A program made the translations under genes and the position numbers. Source: an uncultured Selenomonadales bacterium (GTDB taxonomy: Bacteria; Bacillota; Negativicutes; Selenomonadales; Selenomonadaceae). Taken from it: a DNA stretch of 64,000 nucleotides. Under the pieces are notes generated by a model. It did not search any database. It saw nothing but the letters and a program-made list of their open reading frames with translations, and was not told where the DNA came from. The DNA lies in contig CAMUZU010000002.1 in NCBI GenBank assembly GCA_947165295.1, positions 62,001-126,000 on the forward strand, given 5' to 3'. Positions 52,991 to 60,413 of this stretch are shown piece by piece (within the stretch, counting starts at the first letter, position 1; each line of letters starts with the position of its first letter).

Positions 52991-53677
52991 TTATCCGTTA
53001 CTCAATTCGACGTGGAAGGTACCAAACGAGCCGTCTTTTGCAGGACGCCAATCGCCGACGCCGTTGGCAAAGCCGCCGAGATTAAACAGGTTGACGATTT
53101 GCTCCGCGCTTATCGCCGTTTCGTTGAAGACGATTTCCAGTTCCGTGCGCCACGTCTTGAATTCGGCGCGATAGCACAGGTCGGCAGTGCCCATGCCGAT
53201 ACGAACCATGTCTTCACGCGGGGTAGGTGTGCCTTCGATAACCGCGAATTCGCCGATTGTTTGAAACGCTCCGCGAGCCGTCGTTTTGGCAAGTGCGGCT
53301 GTCCCGGCTTTGGCGGCAAGTGCGCCCTGTTGAAAACCGCCGTCAAGTGCCGCAGCTTTGAATCCGATTGTCGGGAACCCGAATTTGCTTTGCGGGATAA
53401 TCTTCGCCAAAACGTCCGCCGCTTGCTCGTCAGTCAAGCCGTCAAGGTCGGGCTTCGGCGTCAACCAGTAAAGCGATTCCGCAAAGTCAACCATCGGGCG
53501 GCGAACTTCCTTGCCGTTGGTCGCCTTCTTTTGCTGTTTGTTCAGAATCATAAGCTTAGCCTTTTGGCTCCACGCGTGACTGATGAGCGGGCTGTCACCG
53601 ACGATTTTCAGTGTGAAACGGTTGAGCTTCAACACCGGCAGATTGACGGTTGTGGCTTCTTTCTTTGCAGTCGCCAT
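52991..53677 (-). CDS. Conserved phage protein, possible RAMP/Cas7-like fold
   Basis: 228 aa; FTLKIVGDSPLISHAW...FGFPTIGFKAAALDGG...FNLGGFANGVGDWRPAKDGSFGTFHV. Confidence 0.6.
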   Translation of the reverse strand: MATAKKEATTVNLPVLKLNRFTLKIVGDSPLISHAWSQKAKLMILNKQQKKATNGKEVRRPMVDFAESLYWLTPKPDLDGLTDEQAADVLAKIIPQSKFGFPTIGFKAAALDGGFQQGALAAKAGTAALAKTTARGAFQTIGEFAVIEGTPTPREDMVRIGMGTADLCYRAEFKTWRTELEIVFNETAISAEQIVNLFNLGGFANGVGDWRPAKDGSFGTFHVELSNG

Positions 53678-53681
53678 TTGA

Positions 53682-53710
53682 AATTACCTCCGTTTGTGCT
53701 ACAATGAGCA
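53682..53710 (+). promoter_or_regulatory. Plus-strand promoter-like sequence
   Basis: TTGAAA-16-TACAAT reading into 53710+. Confidence 0.4.
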
Positions 53711-54009
53711 CCGCTAGAATTTGTTTGCCCGTTGGGGCTTATTTTTTTGTCCGAAATGCGGGCTTGCCTGTGTCCGCCGTGTCCATCACCTCCGTTTGAG
53801 TGCCCCGCAAGGACGTCACCGCCGCCGTCGAAAGGAAAAGCCCGGCGACGGTCGCCTCACGAGTGAAAGGTAGGTTATGGCATTTGAGCCGCTGTCAAGG
53901 CTCACACCCGCCGCCGATAAACATCTCCGGCTGTCCACGTCGGCAGGGGTCAACCTTGCGGTCAACAATCTATGTGAAGGAGGTATCCTAATGTCCCCCG
54001 TGACGGAGG

Positions 54010-54186
54010 CTAATACCCAATGTCGCTGTGGTCGTTAAAAGCGGCGTCAATCTTTTTCGCCAAGTGTTCGTAAAGCCGAATCAAAATTCGACCGACAACA
54101 GCCAAAAAGCAACAGCCACACAACGACAACGCCACGAACAGCAACACGGCTATTAAGGCGGCGACTAAGCGGATTGCCTCATCCAT
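54010..54186 (-). CDS. Small membrane protein (58 aa)
   Basis: MDEAIRLVAALIAVLLFVALSLCGCCFLAVVGRILIRLYEHLAKKID. Confidence 0.5.
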   Translation of the reverse strand: MDEAIRLVAALIAVLLFVALSLCGCCFLAVVGRILIRLYEHLAKKIDAAFNDHSDIGY

Positions 54187-54390
54187 TTAACTTGCCTTGA
54201 CGCCAAACGCGTCGATAATGCGCCACGCCGCGTCGTAATGCGATTTCCCGCTGAGCGGATGAGCGGCGTAGATGATTTCTCCCCAAATGTCCACATCGAC
54301 GAAATGAAGTTTCAAGCGGTCGGCAAGGTCGGCGATAAGCTTTTGGCTCAAGCCGTCGCAGTCAATCTTCAACGGCGGTCGTTTAAACAT
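54187..54390 (-). CDS. Phage hypothetical
   Basis: MFKRPPLKIDCDGLSQKLIADLADRLKLHFVDVDIWGEI. Confidence 0.5.
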   Translation of the reverse strand: MFKRPPLKIDCDGLSQKLIADLADRLKLHFVDVDIWGEIIYAAHPLSGKSHYDAAWRIIDAFGVKAS

Positions 54391-54395
54391 GTCGG

Positions 54396-54545
54396 TCACT
54401 CCTTCTGTTTGGAACGGCGTTTGCGCGGCTCACGGAACATGCGATTGATTTTGGCGACTTCAAGTTTGCACTTGAGCGAACAGGTCTTTTCGCGTCGGAA
54501 AATCGGCTTGAATTCCTTACCGCAACGAACACAACGTTTAGTCAC
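54396..54545 (-). CDS. Small zinc-ribbon protein (49 aa)
   Basis: VTKRCVRCGKEFKPIFRREKTCSLKCKLEVAKINRMFREPRKRR. Confidence 0.55.
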   Translation of the reverse strand: MTKRCVRCGKEFKPIFRREKTCSLKCKLEVAKINRMFREPRKRRSKQKE

Positions 54546-54547
54546 GG

Positions 54548-55381
54548 TCACACCTTCTTGAACGTCGGATTCATGAAGTCTTCAAGCGGCACGGTGAAGA
54601 ATTCGCTCGAACTTAATTCGCCTTTGGCGTTGGAGTAAATCAACATGACGAACGACTTCTTAATCGGCTCTTCGTCATAGACACCGACGATGATGTACTT
54701 GTTGCCGAAAATGTCGCGGTAAACGTCGCCGGTTTCGGGCTTTTTACGCTCTTCGCGGTTGCAGATGTCGACGAACGTTATAGCCGCTTTTTGAATTGTT
54801 GAGAGGGGTTTGCGCTTGAATATCGCTTCCGTAAGGTCATGGTACGCGTTGTCCTTTTCGACGCTCCAGTTGACCGGGACGGCTTGAGCAAAGTGCCGCT
54901 GTTCGTGTTCTTCGTGTTCGGGCTTGCAAGCTTGAGCCAACTTAATCGCCGCATTGCAAATGTCTTCAGGGGTCGTGCGCCCAATCGCGCAGTCAAGCAA
55001 TTTCCCGTATGCCCGTTGCTTTTTGGAACTCCACTTGCGTTTGGGCTTTTCGCGTTCTTCGCGGTTACAGATGTCGACGAACGCTTTAGCCGCTTGCTGA
55101 ACTTCTGTGATGTTCCCACTCGTGAATATCGCGTCCGTAAGTGCCATGAACGCTTTGTTCCTTTCTTCGTTCCGATTGACCGGGGCGGCTTGAGCAAAGT
55201 GCCGCTGTTCGTGCAAGCACCGGCTTTCGTCGAGCCCGTGTTTTCCGCGTTCTTCGCGTTCGTAAACGTCGACAAAATGTTTCGCCGTCTTGTAGCACAA
55301 AAACCCGTCCCAGTCCAATCTCAAAAAACTCGCGGCGCAATTACCAATTGCCGTAAGCGTTTTCTTATTCAAGTCAATCAC
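54548..55381 (-). CDS. Phage hypothetical with internal repeats
   Basis: EQRHFAQAxPVN...AFVDICNREEREKP repeated 2-3 times. Confidence 0.6.
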   Translation of the reverse strand: MIDLNKKTLTAIGNCAASFLRLDWDGFLCYKTAKHFVDVYEREERGKHGLDESRCLHEQRHFAQAAPVNRNEERNKAFMALTDAIFTSGNITEVQQAAKAFVDICNREEREKPKRKWSSKKQRAYGKLLDCAIGRTTPEDICNAAIKLAQACKPEHEEHEQRHFAQAVPVNWSVEKDNAYHDLTEAIFKRKPLSTIQKAAITFVDICNREERKKPETGDVYRDIFGNKYIIVGVYDEEPIKKSFVMLIYSNAKGELSSSEFFTVPLEDFMNPTFKKV

Positions 55382-55599
55382 TCCAATTCGTTCAAACAGA
55401 TGATTTTTTCGCCCGCGACGTACGCGGAAATGATTCGTTTGTAAGCGATAAAAGCCGCAATGTCGTCGCCGCAGTCCAGTTCGATAAAGCCGTTGCCCTT
55501 GAAGAACTTCAGCTTCGCGCCTTCGACTTTGAAGTAAACGACGGCGTCAAGGTTGACGGTGCCGCGCAACGGGTCGTTTACAATCAGCAAGTCAATCAC
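55378..55599 (-). CDS. Phage hypothetical (73 aa)
   Basis: Operonic. Confidence 0.5.
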   Translation of the reverse strand: MIDLLIVNDPLRGTVNLDAVVYFKVEGAKLKFFKGNGFIELDCGDDIAAFIAYKRIISAYVAGEKIICLNELE

Positions 55600-55600
55600 C

Positions 55601-55963
55601 TCAAAACGTCTTGCGAACGCGGCAATGCGAATGAAATTGCGGGCTTCGACGTTCGGCTTTGAGTTGCTCGAAAGTCCTGCCTGCCGCGATTAATGCCCGA
55701 TATGTGCCGTAGTCAAGGTTGCAGTCATCGGCTTCACGCGCCCAATCGTCAAGCGTCTTGCCCGACTTGTCGCAACTTGTGCACGTGCGAATTTTGGGCT
55801 TGAAGTTGACGCTAATATTCGTCGACTTTGACGGCTTGGGATGTGTCGCCCGATAATGAGCGTCCGATTCGCAGTCAACGTCATGTCGACAGGGCGCGCA
55901 ATATTTCGTTAAGCCGTGATTCGCTTCAAACTCACCGCCGCAACGGGCGCAGATTTTAATCAT
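55601..55963 (-). CDS. Zinc-finger-like phage protein
   Basis: MIKICARCGGEFEANHGLTKYCAPCRHDVDC. Confidence 0.6.
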   Translation of the reverse strand: MIKICARCGGEFEANHGLTKYCAPCRHDVDCESDAHYRATHPKPSKSTNISVNFKPKIRTCTSCDKSGKTLDDWAREADDCNLDYGTYRALIAAGRTFEQLKAERRSPQFHSHCRVRKTF

Positions 55964-56163
55964 GACGGTACCTCGTCACGCGTCAAAAAGCTGTGGAAAA
56001 GCACAAGCCACATGACCCACAGCGCGCCGCAAAACACGCCGAACAACCAGCCGAAAAAGGCGGGCGGATTCTCGGCAAGCACGACGCCCAAGTCAAGCAA
56101 CGTCGCAAAAAAGACGGCAACCGTCAGCCCGAAGAGTTTCAGCCTTGCGTTCGTGTCGAACAT
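55960..56163 (-). CDS. Small membrane protein
   Basis: MFDTNARLKLFGLTVAVFFATLLDLGVVLAENPPAFFGWLFGVF. Confidence 0.55.
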   Translation of the reverse strand: MFDTNARLKLFGLTVAVFFATLLDLGVVLAENPPAFFGWLFGVFCGALWVMWLVLFHSFLTRDEVPS

Positions 56164-56164
56164 T

Positions 56165-56389
56165 TCAATCGCTCCTTTGAATCGCGGCTTCAAGTTCGGC
56201 GGCAGTGCAACCCGTGTACTCCATGAACTTTTTCGGGCTGATGTAGTAGCTAGTGCGCTTGTTGAACTTAATCGCCGCTCCGAAGGGAAGTTTCTCGGCA
56301 ATCAGCCCGCGCCGCACGAATTGTTGAGACTTGCGCATTATCGCCGCCGCCGCCTGCACGGGCACGTTTTTAATCTCCATCGCCGTCAA
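56165..56389 (-). CDS. Excisionase-like/HTH small protein
   Basis: MEIKNVPVQAAAAIMRKSQQFVRRGLIAEKLPFGAAI...YISPKKFMEYTG. Confidence 0.55.
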   Translation of the reverse strand: MTAMEIKNVPVQAAAAIMRKSQQFVRRGLIAEKLPFGAAIKFNKRTSYYISPKKFMEYTGCTAAELEAAIQRSD

Positions 56390-56603
56390 GCTCCAACGCC
56401 GTGATAAATTCGACGCATTGACGAACGGCGTTTACTTCGCAGTGATCTTGACCGGTGTACGTTTCAAGTTGCTTGATTCGCGCCAACGTCATCTTTTTGA
56501 ACGCGGCGATAATCTCGTTCGTGTCGGGCTCGCTTTGAGTACCGTTGACTTCGTTGACCAAAGCGGCTAATTCGTTTGCGTCGCCTTCGATGATGATTTT
56601 CAT
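56370..56603 (-). CDS. Accessory hypothetical, paralog of 47215 gene
   Basis: AAFKKMTLARIKQLETYTGQDHCEVNAVRQCVEFI. Confidence 0.5.
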   Translation of the reverse strand: MKIIIEGDANELAALVNEVNGTQSEPDTNEIIAAFKKMTLARIKQLETYTGQDHCEVNAVRQCVEFITALELDGDGD

Positions 56604-56668
56604 GTATCAAACCTCCAAAATCGCCGCCAATTCCATGTCGTTCACCTCAAAGCGCAGTACAAACAGAC

Positions 56669-56705
56669 CGCAAATCTGCGACGATGTGATATAATACCTG
56701 TGGTG
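56669..56705 (+). promoter_or_regulatory. Extended -10 promoter TGATATAAT with small inverted repeats
   Basis: TATAAT at 56690-56695; CGCA-AATC-TGCG at 56669-56680; first ATG at 56706. Confidence 0.65.
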
Positions 56706-57560
56706 ATGACAATGATAGCGATATACAAGATAATCAATCGGCGTAACGGCAAGTCTTACGTCGGACAGACGCGCCAACCGCTCGAAAAACGTTTCCTTCA
56801 ACACGCCAAAGCACACACGCCTTTAGGTGACGCAATGCGTGAGTGCGGGCTTGAAAACTTCACGATTGAAGTTATCGAACGTTGCGAAACTCAAGCGCAA
56901 GCCAACGAACGCGAACGCTTTTGGATTCGCGTGCTCAACTGCAAAGTGCCCAACGGCTACAATCAACGCGACGGCGGGGCAAGCGGCGGCAACTGTGTAA
57001 AACGACCTACTCATCTCACGGAAACGAAAACCGTCGGCGAACGTGTCAAGCAACTGCGACAAACATTGAATTTAAATCAGACCATGTTCGGCGAAAAAAT
57101 CGGCATTGGGCAACAATCGGTAGCTGGTATTGAAAGCGGAACAATCGCGCTCACCCCCAGAAATTTCGATGCCATCTGCGAAAAATTCAATGTCAATCCG
57201 GATTGGTTGCGCGACGGCGTCGGTGAAATGTTTCTGCCCGAAAAGGTCGAGACTTATCTCGATAAAATCGTGGCCGAAAAAAACTTATCGCCGGAAGACA
57301 GGGCGTTGATCGAATCAATCCTCGAATTACCGCCCGAAGCACGTAAAAACGTCATTGATTGGGCAGAAAAACTAATCGCCAGAATTCATCGGCAGGAAAC
57401 GGAACAGGCGAAGGCGGACGAGAGACGTGTGCTTGAAAAACAAATGGCTGATATTCAGCAACGACTGGCAGAACTCGACGGCGCAAGCTCTTGGGGGGAA
57501 GAATCGTCAATCAAAGCTGGCGGAACATTTTGGAACTCCGAAAAAGGAAATAGCGCGTGA
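56706..57560 (+). CDS. GIY-YIG nuclease domain fused to XRE/CI-type repressor
   Basis: MTMIAIYKIINRRNGKSYVGQTRQPLEKRFLQH (GIY-YIG) then VGERVKQLRQTLNLNQTMFGEKIGIGQQSVAGIESGTIALTPRNFDAICEKFNVNPDWLRDGVGEMF (HTH). Confidence 0.85.
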   Translation: MTMIAIYKIINRRNGKSYVGQTRQPLEKRFLQHAKAHTPLGDAMRECGLENFTIEVIERCETQAQANERERFWIRVLNCKVPNGYNQRDGGASGGNCVKRPTHLTETKTVGERVKQLRQTLNLNQTMFGEKIGIGQQSVAGIESGTIALTPRNFDAICEKFNVNPDWLRDGVGEMFLPEKVETYLDKIVAEKNLSPEDRALIESILELPPEARKNVIDWAEKLIARIHRQETEQAKADERRVLEKQMADIQQRLAELDGASSWGEESSIKAGGTFWNSEKGNSA

Positions 57561-57583
57561 CGAATCGTCGAAAAAAGGTTAAA

Positions 57584-57616
57584 ATCCCCCTGTAGACTGC
57601 AGAGGGATTTTGTTCT
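57584..57616 (+). terminator. Intrinsic terminator
   Basis: AAAATCCCCCTGTAGACTGCAGAGGGATTTT. Confidence 0.7.
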
Positions 57617-57645
57617 AAGGGGGCGTCACCATGAACGCAAAAACA

Positions 57646-57681
57646 AAAAAATCCCTCCGCGAAGGAGGGTCAACTTTTTTT
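57646..57681 (+). terminator. Intrinsic terminator directly upstream of integrase
   Basis: CCCTCCGCGAAGGAGGGTCAACTTTTTTT. Confidence 0.75.
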
Positions 57682-57686
57682 AGGCG

Positions 57687-58703
57687 GTGAGCCGAATGAA
57701 ACTGCCAAACGGTTACGGTTCGGTTATCCGCATGAGCCGGCGGCGTCGCAACCAATTCGCCGCACGCGTCACCGTCGGTTGGACTGACGACGGCAAGCAA
57801 ATAAGAAAGTACCTCGGCTTTTTCGCTACAAGACAGGAAGCTTTGAACGCGCTTGCCAATTACAATCAAAATCCTTATGACGTGGACTTGAAGAAATTGA
57901 CGTTCGCCGAAGTTTACGAGCGTTGGTGTCGGCAGAAATTCAAGACCGAGCCCGTCAAGTCGGTTTACGTCGCCGCGTACAAAAACCTTGCCGCTTTGCA
58001 CGAAATGACTTTTTCGCGAATCCGCAAGCGTCACATACAAGCCGTGATTGACGACTGCCCGCTCAAAACTCAAGCCAAAAGCCACATGAAAAGCGTCTGT
58101 TCGCAGATGTTCAAATTCGCGATTGACATGGAGATTGTCGCTACAAACTTCGCGACGTTGGTCGAACTGCCGACGAAAGAGGACAGCGAACTCCACAAAC
58201 CCTTCACTCGCGACGAACTTGCCGAATTGTGGAAACACACGGACTATTCCGCCGCACGGGTCGCGTTGATTCTGTGTTACACGGGAATGCGCCCGACGGA
58301 GCTTGCACAGATAAAGACGGCTGATGTTGACTTGACGGCTCGATTTATGCGCGGCGGAATGAAAACGGCGGCAGGCAAAAATCGCCTGATACCAATCGCC
58401 GAAAAAATCTTCCCGCTTGTCAACGAACTTTACAGCGTCACCAACGAATTCCTGTTGACGGTTGCCGGCAAGCCGATTTTGAACGTGAACAACCTTCGTT
58501 CGCAGCTGTGGAACAAATGCCCGTTGCTTGAAGGTCACCTGCCGCACGACGGACGCCACACTTGCGCAACTTTGTTGGACGATGCCGACGTTCCGCTGAA
58601 AATCAAACAGCTGATTCTCGGTCACAGCGCACACGACGTGACAAGCAAAGTCTACACGCACAAGACGCAGGCGCAACTGCTTGAGGCGATAAATCGCATC
58701 TAA
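57687..58703 (+). CDS. int: Tyrosine site-specific integrase
   Basis: LILCYTGMRPTELAQIK...HDGRHTCATLLDDADVPLKIKQLILGHSAHDVTSKVYTH. Confidence 0.93.
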   Translation: MSRMKLPNGYGSVIRMSRRRRNQFAARVTVGWTDDGKQIRKYLGFFATRQEALNALANYNQNPYDVDLKKLTFAEVYERWCRQKFKTEPVKSVYVAAYKNLAALHEMTFSRIRKRHIQAVIDDCPLKTQAKSHMKSVCSQMFKFAIDMEIVATNFATLVELPTKEDSELHKPFTRDELAELWKHTDYSAARVALILCYTGMRPTELAQIKTADVDLTARFMRGGMKTAAGKNRLIPIAEKIFPLVNELYSVTNEFLLTVAGKPILNVNNLRSQLWNKCPLLEGHLPHDGRHTCATLLDDADVPLKIKQLILGHSAHDVTSKVYTHKTQAQLLEAINRI

Positions 58704-58838
58704 ATTTGTAGTCTACGTGTAGGCTACGAACCGAAACGCCTGTGTTCACACATGCCGTTAAAGCGCGTCATGACGGTAAAGTTGCGTCCCCCGCGTATAC
58801 CCGCGATTAACTTTACATTAAGCTTGCGCAGTAAAGTC

Positions 58839-58867
58839 TTGTGCCGAATCAAACGCGCTGTTATAAT
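58839..58867 (+). promoter_or_regulatory. Promoter of RTX gene
   Basis: TTGTGC-17-TATAAT. Confidence 0.6.
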
Positions 58868-58912
58868 CGAAAAAATTTTATTGCGAACACTTTTGACGAA
58901 GGGGCGATTTTT

Positions 58913-60361
58913 ATGGCGACGAAGAAAATTCAACTCAGCGGCATATCCTTTGAAGACGTCGAAGTTGACGGCAAGGAAGTTGTTTTGGTTTCGGGCAAAG
59001 GCGACATGACGCTTGCCACTGCAAAAAAATCCGGCGACTTGTATTTCACTTTCGGCACGGGCAAGAACAAGTCGACGTACATTTTTGAAGACCACGCGGT
59101 TTATAACAGCGGCAGGACTGCGGTAAGTCTTATCGGCGCGGCGAACGACTACAAAGCCACGACAACCAAGCGTTCAAGCATTGCGACGATTAACGCTTCG
59201 CAAGTCGACAGCTCACTTGCAATAACCGGCAACGCGAAGGCGAACTTGATTATCGCGGGCGACGAAGGCACCACGCTTAACGGCGGCAAGGGCAACGATA
59301 CCTTAGTCGGCGGCGAAGATGCGGACGTTTTCATCTTCAAGAAGAACGAAGGCAACGACTTGATTCGCGACTACAACGAAGACCACGGCGACCGAATCAG
59401 CGTCAGCTCCGTCGCGGACATCACCAACGCTTCCAAAGGCAAAGGTTACTCGTTTGTCTTCAGCGTCGGCAAGAGCAAGCTCACCGTCGAAGACGCAAGT
59501 TATCAGGAAGTTACCTTCTTTGACGGCACGGGCACGACGAAAACTTTCAAAGACGGCGTTTTTTACGCGGGCAACAGTTCAGTTGTAATTCCCGCGAACT
59601 TCAGCGAAAAAGGCGAAACGACCTTCGACAACACCGTTGAGACGATTGACGCTTCCGCCGCGAAAAAAGCAGTTTACCTCGGCGGCAACGCGTTGGCAAA
59701 CTCAATCGTCGGCGGCGCGAAGAACGATTCGCTTGCGGGCTACGGCGGTAACGACACAATCAACGGCGGCAAGGGCAACGATTACATCGACGGCGGCGCG
59801 GGCGACGACCTTTTGACGGGCGGCGACGGCAACGACTTAATTGAAGGCGGCAACGGCAACGACACTTTGACCGGCGACAAGGGCAACGATAAACTTTACG
59901 GCGACGCGGGCAACGATTCACTCGTCGGCGGCGACGGCAACGACACAATCGAAGGCGGCGCAGGTGTCGACACAATCGAAGGCGGCAACGGCAACGACAA
60001 ACTTTGGGGCGACGCAGGCGACGACATCTTGACCGGCGGCAAGGGCAACGACTCGCTCTGGGGCGACTCCGGAAACGACACCTTCATTTACAAGCCCGGC
60101 GACGGCAAAGACGTTATCTTCGGCTTCGACAACGGCGACACCTTGCAACTTAACGATATTAACTCGGCGTCTTTGAGCGGCACCGTCAGCAAGAAAGGCG
60201 ACTCGGTTACGCTTAAGTTCAGCGGCGGTTCCGTCACCTTCAAAGACTTCGACGCGGATACCTTCCACATCAACTGCGGCAACGAAAACGTGACGTATCA
60301 AATCAACGAATTCACCAACGCAAAAGGCAAAGTCACGGGTTACACGTTCGACAAAGCGTAA
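58913..60361 (+). CDS. RTX/hemolysin-type calcium-binding repeat protein
   Basis: About a dozen GGxGNDxLxGG nonapeptides (GGKGNDYIDGGAGDDLLTGGDGNDLIEGGNGNDTL...). Confidence 0.9.
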   Translation: MATKKIQLSGISFEDVEVDGKEVVLVSGKGDMTLATAKKSGDLYFTFGTGKNKSTYIFEDHAVYNSGRTAVSLIGAANDYKATTTKRSSIATINASQVDSSLAITGNAKANLIIAGDEGTTLNGGKGNDTLVGGEDADVFIFKKNEGNDLIRDYNEDHGDRISVSSVADITNASKGKGYSFVFSVGKSKLTVEDASYQEVTFFDGTGTTKTFKDGVFYAGNSSVVIPANFSEKGETTFDNTVETIDASAAKKAVYLGGNALANSIVGGAKNDSLAGYGGNDTINGGKGNDYIDGGAGDDLLTGGDGNDLIEGGNGNDTLTGDKGNDKLYGDAGNDSLVGGDGNDTIEGGAGVDTIEGGNGNDKLWGDAGDDILTGGKGNDSLWGDSGNDTFIYKPGDGKDVIFGFDNGDTLQLNDINSASLSGTVSKKGDSVTLKFSGGSVTFKDFDADTFHINCGNENVTYQINEFTNAKGKVTGYTFDKA

Positions 60362-60380
60362 ACATCACGCGCAAAAAAAA

Positions 60381-60413
60381 TCAGACAGTCGAGAAACCTC
60401 GGCTGTCTTTTTT
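60381..60413. terminator. Rho-independent terminator
   Basis: GACAGTCGAGAAACCTCGGCTGTCTTTTTT. Confidence 0.8.

Noticed and set aside
57615-58676. 353-aa minus ORF
   Set aside because: Antisense to the clear tyrosine integrase.
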